Origin: Arthrobacter sp. AZCC_0090
GTDB lineage: Bacteria; Actinomycetota; Actinomycetes; Actinomycetales; Micrococcaceae
DNA length: 46,667 bases
Direction: 5' to 3'
Assembly: GCF_014207375.1 (NCBI RefSeq)
Contig: NZ_JACHEE010000022.1
Span: 1 to 46,667, forward strand
Shown here: piece after piece, positions 23,781 through 32,498 of the stretch
Numbering within the stretch: position 1 is the first letter of the stretch
How the letters are laid out: every line of letters begins with the position of its first letter
Made by a program: the position numbers and the translations under genes
The notes under the pieces: model-generated
What the model was told of the DNA's origin: nothing
Databases searched by the model: none
Seen by the model: the letters and a program-made list of their open reading frames with translations, nothing else

Positions 23781-23827
23781 TGAGCCATCATAAGTCGGGT
23801 CCGCCCGTTCGAATGCAGATGGCCGTT

Positions 23828-25081
23828 CTAGCCCAGGTGCCTGGCTTCACCGAGCAACCCGGCCAACGCATCGGCAAGTGCCATGGCACCTGCCTCGGCG
23901 TCTTGGTCCTCTACCAGTTCCTCGGGCGAATGCGAGATCCCGGTCGGGTTCCTGACGAACAGCATCGCGGTGGGGATGTGTCCTGCGAGCACTCCGGCGT
24001 CGTGGCCTGCGCCCGTGTCCAGGACAGGCGCATCCGGTAGCAGGTTCTGGAGCCGGCCCCGCAGGCCCGTGTCGAAGTGAACCGTGGGGCTGAGCGATTC
24101 AACGCCGAAGGTCACGGTGCAGTTTTCCTCGGCGGCGATGACCTGTGCGTTGAGGTGGATTGATTCCACCAGCGCTGCAGTGACTTCATCGCGTGGGTGC
24201 CGGACGTCGATCCACAGGTCGACCCGGGAGGCAATAACATTGGTGCCTCCCGGAACCGGCTGCAGGCGGCCCACGGTCGCGCGGGCGTCCCGGTAATTCC
24301 TTGCCGTGTCCCGGATGCCGATCATGATCTTGGCTGCTGCGATCATCGGATCTCTCCGGTCCTTCATCAGGGTGGTTCCGGCGTGGTTGCCCTGGCCGTT
24401 CACGGAGAGTTTCCACCGGCCGTGGCCCAGGATGGAGGATCCGATGGCCACCGGTTGGTCCAGATCGATAAGTCCCCTCCCCTGTTCGACGTGCAATTCA
24501 ACGAACATGCCCAACTGCTGGAGGGCTTCGAGGTCTGCGCCGATGAACCGGGGGTCCTGTCCGTTGGCCGCCGCCACATCCGCGTAAGTGTTGCCGTCGG
24601 CGTCCTTGAGGTTGCGGGCCTTGTCCGGGTCGAGGGCGCCGGTAAGAAGCCGGGAGCCCAGGCAGGCGACGCCGAAGCGGGAGCCTTCCTCTTCCGGGAA
24701 GACCGCGATGGCCAAGGGCCGGCGCGGCCGGATGCCGCGGGCCTTGAGAACATCGACGGCGACGAGGGCCGAGGCGACGCCCAGGGGTCCGTCGTACTCG
24801 CCGCCGCCAGGTACGGAGTCCAGATGGCTGCCCGTGACGACTGCGTCCTTGCGGGTGCCGGTCGCGGTGTCCCACCAGGCCCAGATGATCCCGTTGTTGT
24901 CAGCGGTGACGTCCAACCCGCGCCGGCCGGCCTGCTCGATGAACCAGCTCCGCAACTCGGTTTCGGCGTCCGAGAAGACCGGGCGGGAATATCCGCCGCG
25001 GCGCGGGTCTGTCCCGACGCTGGAGATGTCCCGCATGAGGCCGGTGACGGTGTCGCTTGCCGGTTTCGTCGCCGAGGTCAT
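23828..25081 (-). CDS. Zinc-dependent M20 amidohydrolase (allantoate/N-carbamoyl-amino-acid hydrolase type)
   Basis: 417 residues from ATG 25081 (MTSATKPASDTVTG); a longer frame from GTG 25123 has no good ribosome-binding site. Metal-binding motifs of the AllC/HyuC branch are all present: GSHLDSVPGGGEYDGPLGV, FPEEEGSRFGVACLGSR, FVELHVEQG, GTGAGHDAG and NPTGISHSPEE. The middle NHAGTTLMKDRRDP belongs to the dimerisation domain. Such enzymes cleave allantoate, ureidoglycine, or N-carbamoyl and N-formyl amino acids with release of ammonia or CO2. In this operon it may remove an N-acyl group from an amine-derived intermediate. Gaps to neighbours are 63 and 47 bp. Confidence 0.85.
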   Translation of the reverse strand: MTSATKPASDTVTGLMRDISSVGTDPRRGGYSRPVFSDAETELRSWFIEQAGRRGLDVTADNNGIIWAWWDTATGTRKDAVVTGSHLDSVPGGGEYDGPLGVASALVAVDVLKARGIRPRRPLAIAVFPEEEGSRFGVACLGSRLLTGALDPDKARNLKDADGNTYADVAAANGQDPRFIGADLEALQQLGMFVELHVEQGRGLIDLDQPVAIGSSILGHGRWKLSVNGQGNHAGTTLMKDRRDPMIAAAKIMIGIRDTARNYRDARATVGRLQPVPGGTNVIASRVDLWIDVRHPRDEVTAALVESIHLNAQVIAAEENCTVTFGVESLSPTVHFDTGLRGRLQNLLPDAPVLDTGAGHDAGVLAGHIPTAMLFVRNPTGISHSPEELVEDQDAEAGAMALADALAGLLGEARHLG

Positions 25082-25144
25082 TGGCTGGTTCCGTTTCTGT
25101 AGGAGTGTCTTCTGGCTTGCCACAACTGGTTCAAGCTGAACGGT

Positions 25145-26302
25145 TCAGCTGATGCTGAGCTGTTCAGTGGTGCTGATGCGGGCGGTTGCTTGGCGGAACC
25201 GGGAGGGCACGTCGCCGGTCCCGGTGGCCAGGTCGGCCGCCCACCGTCCGATCAGCGGGGCGAATTTCGCGCCGTGCCCCGAGCAGGGCGACAGGACCGT
25301 CAGCTTGTCTGCCCGGTCGATGAGGAAGTCCTCGTTCGGGGTGTTGGTGAACAGGCAGGTCGTTTCCGCGTATGGCTCCGGGTCGAGGCCGGGTAGGTAT
25401 CTGTGCACGTAGTCCACGACGCGCCGTCGGTTGTCCGGGTCCACGGCGCCGGTTTGGGCTGCTGCTGACGGGATGAATTTGCCGCCGTTGTATTCGGCGA
25501 CCTTCTGCCCGGCGAATCCGGCGTCCCGGCCTCCGGGCAGCCCGTATGTCTGGATGTCGGCGCTTTTGTGGATGAACGTGGGCCAGGGACCGTCGTCGGA
25601 ACGGTAACGGAAGTGGTAGGCCTGCTCCTGCCGGACGGTGAACTCCGGCAGGCCGGCAAGGAACCCCGCCGGAAGCGGCAACTGTCCCAGCAATGACGGC
25701 AGCCAGCCGCCGGCGCTAATGACGACGTTGCCGGCATCGAGCGTCTCCCAACCGTCAGAAACCACCCGGTAGCCAGATCGCCGCTTGTCCACGCGCGAGA
25801 CGTTCCAGCCCGTCAGCAGTCGGGCGCCGTGCTTCACTGCCTGTTCGATCATGGCGTGGACGGAGCTTTCGGCGTCGATCACGCCTGCGCCGGGGTGCCA
25901 CAGCACGGCGGTATCAAAGGCGATGTGAGGCCAGCGTTCCCGTGCCTCGGCTGCGCTGAGGAGTTCGTGGCCGACGCCTGTCGCCGCGAGGATCCGGGCG
26001 AGCTGCTCCGGTTGCCGCTCGGAACCATAGTCAACCGCCCCGAAGGGCGTGATCAGTTCCAGCCCGCTGGCCCGGTCCAGTTCATCCCACAAGGCCTTGG
26101 ACTCGATGACAGCCCGGGTATAGAACGCGTCGGGGTAGGCGTAGCGGAAGATCCGGGCGGATCCGTGGGAACTGCCGTCGTGGCCGGCCGGCCGGGTGCG
26201 TTCAAGGATCGTGACGTCATGGCCGCGGGCGGCCAGCTGCCAGGCCGTGGCGGCGCCGGCGAGGCCGGCGCCGACCACAACGTATTCAGAGGACTCCGGC
26301 AT
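25145..26302 (-). CDS. FAD-dependent amine oxidase of the monomeric sarcosine/N-methyltryptophan oxidase type
   Basis: 385 residues. Start ATG 26302 overlaps the TAA of the upstream gene by one base (TAATG), so I reject the longer open frame to 26422. N-terminal Rossmann motif VVVGAGLAGAATAWQLAARG; HGSARIFRYAYPD flavin loop; CLFTNTPNEDFLIDR, whose Cys matches the residue that carries covalent FAD in monomeric sarcosine oxidase; and CSGHGAKFAP near the C-terminus. It oxidises an N-methyl or secondary amine to imine/aldehyde plus amine and makes hydrogen peroxide. Beside MgsA/B/C-like genes it could oxidise N-methylglutamate, replacing the multi-subunit dehydrogenase (inference). Confidence 0.86.
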   Translation of the reverse strand: MPESSEYVVVGAGLAGAATAWQLAARGHDVTILERTRPAGHDGSSHGSARIFRYAYPDAFYTRAVIESKALWDELDRASGLELITPFGAVDYGSERQPEQLARILAATGVGHELLSAAEARERWPHIAFDTAVLWHPGAGVIDAESSVHAMIEQAVKHGARLLTGWNVSRVDKRRSGYRVVSDGWETLDAGNVVISAGGWLPSLLGQLPLPAGFLAGLPEFTVRQEQAYHFRYRSDDGPWPTFIHKSADIQTYGLPGGRDAGFAGQKVAEYNGGKFIPSAAAQTGAVDPDNRRRVVDYVHRYLPGLDPEPYAETTCLFTNTPNEDFLIDRADKLTVLSPCSGHGAKFAPLIGRWAADLATGTGDVPSRFRQATARISTTEQLSIS

Positions 26303-27663
26303 TACTTGGCTCCGGGGATCCAGTTGGTTCCGGCCAGCGGAACGCGGGCCATGGCGGAGGCCTCGATGGTGAGGGCCACAAGGTCCTCGGGTTCCAGGTT
26401 GTGCAGGTGGGATTTTCCGCAAGCCCGGGCGATCGTCTGGGCTTCCATCGTCAGGACGCGCAGGTAGTTGGCCAGGCGCCGGCCCCCGGCAACGGGGTCC
26501 AGCCTTGAGGAGAGTTCGGGGTCCTGGGTGGTGATGCCGGCGGGGTCGCGTCCGTCCTGGAAGTCGTCGTAGAACCCTGCTGCCGATCCCAGGGCGGCGT
26601 ATTCGGAGGCGTAGCGGGGGTCGTTGTCCCCCAGCGCGATGAGTGCGGCGGTGCCGATGGCGACGGCGTCGGCACCGAGGGCCATGGCCTTGGCTACGTC
26701 GGCGCCGGTGCGGATGCCTCCGGAGACAATCAGCTGGACTTTGCGGTGCATGCCCAGTTCCTGCAGGGCCTGGACTGCTTGCGGGATGGCGGCCAGGGTG
26801 GGGATTCCGACGTTCTCGATGAAGACTTGTTGGGTGGCGGCGGTTCCGCCCTGCATTCCGTCGACAACCACGACGTCGGCTCCGGCCTTCACTGCCAGTG
26901 CGGTGTCGTAGTACGGCCTGGACGCGCCGATCTTGACGTAGATCGGGGTCTTCCAGTCGGTGATTTCGCGCAGTTCGCCGATCTTGATTTCGAGGTCGTC
27001 CGGTCCGGTCCAGTCGGGGTGGCGGCTGGCGGAGCGCTGGTCGATGCCGACGGGCAGGGTGCGCATCCCGGCGACTCGCTCGGTGATCTTCTGGCCCAGG
27101 AGCATGCCGCCGCCGCCGGGTTTGGCGCCCTGGCCGAGCACGATTTCGATCGCGTCGGCCTTGCGAAGGTCGTCCGGGTTCATGCCGTAGCGGGAGGGCA
27201 GGTATTGGTACACGAGGTGCTTGGACTGGCCGCGCTCCTCAGGCGTCATGCCGCCGTCGCCCGTTGTGGTGGAGGTTCCCACCTCGCTGGCCCCGCGGCC
27301 CAGCGCTTCCTTGGCGTTCGCCGACAGTGCGCCGAAGCTCATCCCGGCGATCGTCACCGGGGTCTGCAGGTGCAGCGGTTTGCTCGCGTGGCGGTCGCCG
27401 AGGACGACGTCGGTGTCGCACTTTTCGCGGTAGCCCTCAAGCGGGTAGCGGGACATGGAAGCGCCGAGGAAGAGCAAGTCATCGAAGTGCGGAACCTTGC
27501 GTTTCGCGCCCCAACCGCGGATGTCATAGACCCCTGTGGCAGCTGCGCGCTGGATGTCGGCGATGGTCGCGCGGTCGAAGGTGGCTGATTCGCGCAGGCC
27601 AAGCTCTTCGGTATGCTGCGCTGGCGGGAGAACGGAGTCCTGGGGCAGTGAGGTGGTGGTCAT
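26302..27663 (-). CDS. Glutamate-synthase-like FMN-binding protein (GlxD/MgsC type)
   Basis: 453 residues, homologous to the FMN/central region of GltB. Seen: PVTIAGMSFGALSANAKEALGRGA, STTTGDGGMTPEERGQSKHLVYQ, IEIVLGQGAKPGGGGMLLG, VKIGASRPYYDTALAVKAGADVVVVDGMQGGT, IVSGGIRTGADVAKAMALGADAVAIGT: the typical barrel with its phosphate-binding loop. Together with the next two upstream genes it forms a split glutamate synthase, known as GlxBCD or as the methylamine-glutamate N-methyltransferase MgsABC. It catalyses amide or amine transfer at FMN. Coupled to the oxidase downstream (TAATG). Confidence 0.88.
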   Translation of the reverse strand: MTTTSLPQDSVLPPAQHTEELGLRESATFDRATIADIQRAAATGVYDIRGWGAKRKVPHFDDLLFLGASMSRYPLEGYREKCDTDVVLGDRHASKPLHLQTPVTIAGMSFGALSANAKEALGRGASEVGTSTTTGDGGMTPEERGQSKHLVYQYLPSRYGMNPDDLRKADAIEIVLGQGAKPGGGGMLLGQKITERVAGMRTLPVGIDQRSASRHPDWTGPDDLEIKIGELREITDWKTPIYVKIGASRPYYDTALAVKAGADVVVVDGMQGGTAATQQVFIENVGIPTLAAIPQAVQALQELGMHRKVQLIVSGGIRTGADVAKAMALGADAVAIGTAALIALGDNDPRYASEYAALGSAAGFYDDFQDGRDPAGITTQDPELSSRLDPVAGGRRLANYLRVLTMEAQTIARACGKSHLHNLEPEDLVALTIEASAMARVPLAGTNWIPGAK

Positions 27664-27676
27664 GGGATTGTCCTTG

Positions 27677-28387
27677 CTAGTACGAGGCCGAGTTGTGGAC
27701 GCTGAAGTGGTAGAGGTTCCGTGCGGAGCCGTAGCGTTTGAAGTCCGCGGGGTCCTCGCTGCGGCCGGCGGCGGCGAGCAGGCCGGCGAGTTCGTCGAGG
27801 TGTTCGAGCTTCATCGGCTTTTCGATGCAGTCGGCGCCCAGGGAAGCCACGGATCCTTTGACATAGATCCGCGCTTCGTAGACCGAATCGCCGAGGGCTT
27901 CCCCTGCGTCTCCGCAGACCACGAGCCGGCCGGCCTGGGCCATGAAGGCGGACATGTGGCCGATGTTCCCGCCGACGACAATATCCACGCCCTTCATCGA
28001 GATCCCGCAGCGGGCCCCGGCGTTGCCGTCGATGACCACGAGCCCGCCGTGTCCGGTGGCCGCCGCCGACTGGGAGACGTCGCCTTTCACGTGCACCGTT
28101 CCGGACATGATGTTCTCCGCGAGCCCGACGCCGGCATTGCCGCTGATGGTCACGGTGCCCGTTTTGTGCATCCCGGCGGCGTAGTAGCCGGCATGGCCAT
28201 TGATGGCGACGCTGATGTCGGCGTCGATTCCGACGGCGAGGCTGTGCTTGCCGCCGGGGTTGGCGACGGTCCAGGACTGGCCGTCGGTGGCCTCGTGCAG
28301 GGCCTGGTTCAGGTCCCGGACCGGGCTGTCGGCCAGGTCAATGGTGGCTATTGGGGTTGTTGTTTCGGGGGCTGTCAGAGTGACCAT
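27677..28387 (-). CDS. GXGXG-domain subunit of a split glutamate synthase (GlxC/MgsB type)
   Basis: 236 residues made of beta-helix turns rich in Gly: GNAGVGLAENIMSGTVHVKGD, GNAGARCGISMKGVDIVVGG, GNIGHMSAF, CGDAGEALGDSVYEARIYVKG. This is the C-terminal domain of GltB as a separate protein and has a structural role in the complex. The start overlaps the preceding gene by 13 bp and the stop is 13 bp before the FMN subunit, so all three subunits should be made together. Confidence 0.88.
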   Translation of the reverse strand: MVTLTAPETTTPIATIDLADSPVRDLNQALHEATDGQSWTVANPGGKHSLAVGIDADISVAINGHAGYYAAGMHKTGTVTISGNAGVGLAENIMSGTVHVKGDVSQSAAATGHGGLVVIDGNAGARCGISMKGVDIVVGGNIGHMSAFMAQAGRLVVCGDAGEALGDSVYEARIYVKGSVASLGADCIEKPMKLEHLDELAGLLAAAGRSEDPADFKRYGSARNLYHFSVHNSASY

Positions 28388-29283
28388 GTGTAGACCTTTC
28401 CGGGTTCCGGTTCAAAGATGCGGGCTGTTTCGATGCCGGGCAGGGACGCCAGGGCACGGTATTCGGACGCCATGGCCACGTAGTCCTCGGTTTCGGCGAT
28501 GATGGCGGGCTTGCAGGCGATCGGGTCCCGGACCACGGCCATGCTGTCCGCGGTAGTGACGACCAGGGTGTAGAAACCGTCGAAGACCTTGCCGAGGTTG
28601 ATCAGGGCCGTCTCCAGGTCGTCGCCCTGCTGCAGGCGCGAGGCGATGTAGCGGGCGCCGACTTCGGTGTCGTTGTCCGAATCGAACACGACCCCTTCGC
28701 GCTTGAGCTCCCGGCGGATGGTGGCGTGGTTGGAGAAGGAGCCGTTGTGGACCAGGCACAGGTCATCCGCCACTGAGAAGGGGTGGGACCCGCCGGCAGT
28801 GACGGCGGACTCGGTGGCCATGCGCGTGTGGGACAGGCCCTGGCTCCCGGCCATGGCCTCCAGGCCGTGCTCGGCGGCGATGTGCATCGGGTGGCCGACG
28901 CTCTTCATGACCGCCACGTGTTCGCCGCGGCCGATGACGGTGGAGCCCGGGAGGGTTTCGCGCACCGCCTTCACCAGCAGATCGGTCCCGACGGCGGCGC
29001 TCACCAAGGTGGTGTCGCCCACGACCCTGACGGCCGGCGTCGCCGACGGCGAGAGCAGGCTTTCCAGTGATTCTGTGATCTCACCGAGCGGCAGGCCTTG
29101 GTCTTTGCCGAGGAGGCTGAGGGTGGAAGTGCCTTTGGAAACGAGGCCCGGGGTGTCGTAGACGGCCAGGCCGGCGGAGTCCGGTCCGCGGTCCACGATC
29201 TGGCACATCATGGAGGACAGGAGACTGCCCATTTCGGGGTGCAGCGAGGGGTTGCGCAGTTGCAGCGCAGCGATTCCGCACAT
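28375..29283 (-). CDS. Class II glutamine amidotransferase subunit (GlxB/MgsA type)
   Basis: 302 residues starting M-C-G-I-A-A-L, so Cys2 becomes the N-terminal nucleophile after Met removal. VDRGPDSAGLAVYD, GLSHTRMATESAVTAGGSHPF, CLVHNGSFSNHATIRREL and DNDTEVGARYIASRL are the Ntn-amidotransferase blocks. It hydrolyses glutamine or a gamma-glutamyl amide and passes the amine to the FMN subunit. In the N-methylglutamate pathway this is the subunit that accepts gamma-glutamylmethylamide. 29 bp downstream of the ligase gene. Confidence 0.88.
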   Translation of the reverse strand: MCGIAALQLRNPSLHPEMGSLLSSMMCQIVDRGPDSAGLAVYDTPGLVSKGTSTLSLLGKDQGLPLGEITESLESLLSPSATPAVRVVGDTTLVSAAVGTDLLVKAVRETLPGSTVIGRGEHVAVMKSVGHPMHIAAEHGLEAMAGSQGLSHTRMATESAVTAGGSHPFSVADDLCLVHNGSFSNHATIRRELKREGVVFDSDNDTEVGARYIASRLQQGDDLETALINLGKVFDGFYTLVVTTADSMAVVRDPIACKPAIIAETEDYVAMASEYRALASLPGIETARIFEPEPGKVYTWSL

Positions 29284-29312
29284 TGGTGTGTCCTTTGCTA
29301 GTAGCGGGGTTG

Positions 29313-30701
29313 TCAGATCGAGGTCAGGTAGGTGCGGATTTCCCAGTCGCTGACCTGGTTGTGCCAGCTCAGGAACTCTTCTTCCTTGGCATCGGCGTAG
29401 TACTCGCCGATCGCCGCATCGCCGCTCAGGCTCGAGAGCATCACCGGGTCCCGGCGCAGGGCCTCGACGGCGTGCAGGAGTGTCGCGGGCAAAAGGTGGG
29501 CGCCCTCGCGTGCTTCGCCGGGGCCGGACGGCGCGCCGGGGTCGGTGCGGTTCGTGACGCCGTCGAGCCCTGCTTCGATCGCCGTAGCGATGGCCAGGTA
29601 CGGGTTCGCCGAGCCGTCCCCCGAACGGAGTTCGATCCGTTTTTCGTCCGGGACCCGGATCATGTGCGTGCGGTCATTGCCCCCGAACGAGGCCTTGCGC
29701 GGTGACCAGGTGGCTCCGGATGAGCTGGTGGTGGCGCCCGAGCGTTTGTAGGAGTTGACCGTCGGCGCAAGGAAGGCTTGAAGGGCCGGCGCATGCTCCA
29801 GGATGCCCCCGATGAACGAGTAGGCGAGGTCCGAAAGCCCAAGTCCCCTGCCGCCGTTGTCCGCGCCATCGTCGTCCCGCGGGAACAGCGCGTCCGCCCC
29901 CGACCACAGGGACAAGTGGAAGTGCAGGCCGGTGCCGGTCCGGTCGGTGAACGGTTTAGGCATGAACGTTGCGGTCATGCCGCGCTGTTCGGCGAGGATG
30001 TTCAGGATGTAGCGCAGCGTGATCACGCGGTCGGCCGTGGTGAGGGCGTCGGCGTAATTGAAGTTCTGTTCAAACTGCCCTGCGGCGTCCTCGTGGTCGT
30101 TGGCGTAATTGCCCCAGCCCAGGCCGTTCATCGCCTCCGAGATGGACGTCAGGTGTTCGTACATTCGGGTGACGCCACGGGCGTCATAGCAGGGACGCGG
30201 CGAGTCATCGCGGGCGTCGGCAGTGCTCAGGGAGCCGTCGGGGTTCTTGTTGACCAGGAAGTACTCCACTTCGGCGCCGACCTTGGCCTGCATGCCCTTC
30301 TCCCCCAGGCGGGCGAGCGTGTTTTTCAGGATGACCCTCGGGGCGTAGGGCCACGGAGTGCCGTCCACGTGCGGGTCGCAGTGGATGATCGCCAGGCCCT
30401 CCTTGATGAACGGCACAGGCGTGAAAGAGGTGAGATCGGGTATTGCGATGAGGTCCGAATCCTGGGGCTTCTGCCCGATCAGCCCGGCGGCGTACCCGGC
30501 AAATCCCATCGCGCCGGCCTCGAGCTCGCCCGCGGCTTCGACCGGGACCAGCTTGGCGCACGGTTTGCCGGTCATGTCCACGAACGTCGCCAGCAGGAAC
30601 CGCACGTTGTGCGCCTTGGCGATGTCCGCGAGGGAAATCTGTCCGGCCTCGGCCGGTACCGATTGCCCGGTCTGTACTTCAGGGGTTGCGACACTGGTCA
30701 T
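29313..30701 (-). CDS. Glutamine synthetase-like ligase (GlnT/gamma-glutamylmethylamide synthetase type)
   Basis: 462 residues from ATG 30701 (AGGACAG upstream; an in-frame TTG at 30719 adds 6). GS catalytic features: GAEVEYFL, NDHEDAAGQFEQNF, MPKPFTDRTGTGLHFHLSLW, NSYKR, and RIELRSGDGSANPYLAIATAIEAGLDG. The length and the group of neighbours (three Glx-type subunits) mark the GlnT branch, which in several bacteria is gamma-glutamylmethylamide synthetase (GmaS): ATP, glutamate and methylamine instead of ammonia. Whether this one prefers ammonia or an amine cannot be read directly. It heads a seven-gene operon and is divergent from the ammonium/methylammonium transporter. Confidence 0.87.
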   Translation of the reverse strand: MTSVATPEVQTGQSVPAEAGQISLADIAKAHNVRFLLATFVDMTGKPCAKLVPVEAAGELEAGAMGFAGYAAGLIGQKPQDSDLIAIPDLTSFTPVPFIKEGLAIIHCDPHVDGTPWPYAPRVILKNTLARLGEKGMQAKVGAEVEYFLVNKNPDGSLSTADARDDSPRPCYDARGVTRMYEHLTSISEAMNGLGWGNYANDHEDAAGQFEQNFNYADALTTADRVITLRYILNILAEQRGMTATFMPKPFTDRTGTGLHFHLSLWSGADALFPRDDDGADNGGRGLGLSDLAYSFIGGILEHAPALQAFLAPTVNSYKRSGATTSSSGATWSPRKASFGGNDRTHMIRVPDEKRIELRSGDGSANPYLAIATAIEAGLDGVTNRTDPGAPSGPGEAREGAHLLPATLLHAVEALRRDPVMLSSLSGDAAIGEYYADAKEEEFLSWHNQVSDWEIRTYLTSI

Positions 30702-30720
30702 CGGAACTGTCCTGTTCAAT

Positions 30721-30774
30721 TGATGTTACCTAAGGGGAAACGCTGTTGAACCACAGTAGTCAAAATGATGTTAC
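30721..30774. promoter_or_regulatory. Direct repeat TGATGTTAC in the ligase/amt divergent promoter region
   Basis: TGATGTTAC occurs at 30721-30729 and again at 30766-30774, 45 bp apart. The first copy continues GTTAC, 7 bp, GAAAC, close to the GlnR-box pattern of actinobacteria (GTnAC-n6-GAAAC) but one base too long. The 254-bp gap between the two divergent nitrogen genes (30702-30955) is a natural place for GlnR control. Confidence 0.35.
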
Positions 30775-30955
30775 AGGCGCACTCCCGAAGTGTTAAATCC
30801 ACAAGTCGCGATCAGGCGGCGAACGCAACGGGAACTTAACATGAGCGAAACCCGCAATCGTTCACTGTCATGAATCATGGTTTCATCCCACGGTCACGTT
30901 GAGCGACGCCTTCTGCGTCTACGGCCGCCAGACTCCCCTTCCTGATTGGAGCCCC

Positions 30956-32245
30956 ATGAATTCTGGAGATACCGCCTGGATCCTCGCCGCAGGCGCCCTG
31001 CTGTGCATCATGATCCCCGGCCTTGCCCTGTTCTACGGCGGAATGGTCGGTTCCCGCAGGATCCTGAACATGATGATGATGTGCTTCGGCGGAATGAGCA
31101 TCGTCGCGGTGCTTTGGGCCGTATTCGGCTACTCGATGGTCTTCGGCAACTCGGTCGGCGGTGCCGGCCTCATCGGCAACATCACCGAGTACTTCGGGAT
31201 GGAGCAGTTGCTCGCCGAGGACCCGAAAGCGCCCATACCTGCTGCCCTGTTCGCCTCCTTCCAGCTGTTCTTCGCCGGAATCACGACGGCGATCATCGCC
31301 GGCGCGGCGGCCGGACGCATGAAATTCGGTGCCTGGATGACCTTCGCCGCGCTCTGGGCAACCCTGGTCTACTTTCCCGTCGCCCACTGGGTATTCGCCT
31401 TCACTTCAGCCGACGGCTCCGTGACCGGCGGCTGGATCGTCAACAACCTCAGAGCCATCGACTTCGCCGGCGGAACCGCCGTCCACATGAACGCCGGAAT
31501 CGCAGCCCTCGCCCTCGCTTTAGTCCTTGGACGCAGCGCCGGCTGGCCCAAGAGCGAACACACCAAACCCCACAGCCGGCCGCTCGTCCTGGTCGGCGCA
31601 GGACTCCTGTGGGCCGGCTGGTTCGGCTTCAACGCAGGCTCCGCACTCACCGCCGGCCAGTCCGCATCCGTGGTGTTCCTGAACACCGCCGTCGCCGCTT
31701 GCGCCGGCCTCCTGGCCTGGGCCCTGGTGGAACGCATCAGGCTTGGCAGCGCCAGCAGCATGGGCGCCGCATCCGGCCTGATCTCGGCACTCGTCGCCAT
31801 CACTCCCGCGTGCGGCGCCGTCAGCCCACTCGGCGCCCTCGCCATCGGTGTGATCGCCGGCGCCGTCTGCTCCCTGGCCATCGAACTCAAGTTCCGCCTA
31901 GGCTTCGACGATTCCCTCGACGTCGTCGGTGTGCACCTGGTCGGCGGCATCCTCGGAACCCTACTGATCGGATTGTTCGCCACCGATGCAGCCCCGAACA
32001 AGGTCAACGGGCTGTTCTACGGCGGAGGGTTCGGCCTGCTCGGCATCCAGACCGTGGCGACACTTGCCGTGCTCGGCTATTCCTTTATCGTCACCTGGGT
32101 CATCGCCAAGGTCCTCAACATCACGATGGGCCTGCGCATCCACGAAGCGGATGAACTACGCGGCATCGACATCACCGCCCACTCCGAGGCCGCCTACCTC
32201 AGCGACGAAGAACCCGTGGAACTAGGCTCCCCGCACCGGGCCTAG
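30956..32245 (+). CDS. amt: Ammonium transporter of the Amt family
   Basis: 429 residues from ATG 30956 (GGAG 5 nt upstream; an in-frame start at 30899 is less likely). Eleven hydrophobic segments expected; seen: DTAWILAAGALLCIMIPGLALFYGGM, the typical first helix; MMMMCFGGMSIVAVLWAVFGYSM; DFAGGTAVHMNAGIAALALAL with the conserved D-x-x-G-G and pore His; and VGVHLVGGILGTLLIGLFA with the second pore His. C-terminal cytosolic tail LRIHEADELRGIDITAHSEAAY is the canonical GlnK-interacting sequence. Imports ammonium and methylammonium, which fits the divergent ligase operon. Confidence 0.95.
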   Translation: MNSGDTAWILAAGALLCIMIPGLALFYGGMVGSRRILNMMMMCFGGMSIVAVLWAVFGYSMVFGNSVGGAGLIGNITEYFGMEQLLAEDPKAPIPAALFASFQLFFAGITTAIIAGAAAGRMKFGAWMTFAALWATLVYFPVAHWVFAFTSADGSVTGGWIVNNLRAIDFAGGTAVHMNAGIAALALALVLGRSAGWPKSEHTKPHSRPLVLVGAGLLWAGWFGFNAGSALTAGQSASVVFLNTAVAACAGLLAWALVERIRLGSASSMGAASGLISALVAITPACGAVSPLGALAIGVIAGAVCSLAIELKFRLGFDDSLDVVGVHLVGGILGTLLIGLFATDAAPNKVNGLFYGGGFGLLGIQTVATLAVLGYSFIVTWVIAKVLNITMGLRIHEADELRGIDITAHSEAAYLSDEEPVELGSPHRA

Positions 32246-32340
32246 ACCGGCGCCGGCCGGCCCTCCGCAGCGAACGCCTTAAACGTCGATCGTCGGCACG
32301 GGGCGCCCCCCGTATCCCATGAAAGAGGAGGCAGGTACCA

Positions 32341-32373
32341 CTCGGGAGGCTGCCAGGTTCCCAGCTTCCCGAG
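32341..32373. terminator. Hairpin between convergent amt and enoyl-CoA hydratase genes
   Basis: CTCGGGAGGCTG and CAGCTTCCCGAG pair as a 12-bp stem (one G-U) round a 9-nt loop. It lies in the 253-bp gap between convergent genes and is the best candidate for a bidirectional terminator. Confidence 0.5.
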
Positions 32374-32498
32374 GACCGGCAGTCTTCCGGTGGAGGATCA
32401 GCCTGGGCCATCGTCCAGGACTCCAACAGGCAATTTCCTTCGCCTCACCGGAATCCTTCGGATCCGAATAGCCATCGGACGGGCTTACGTTTGCCTAG

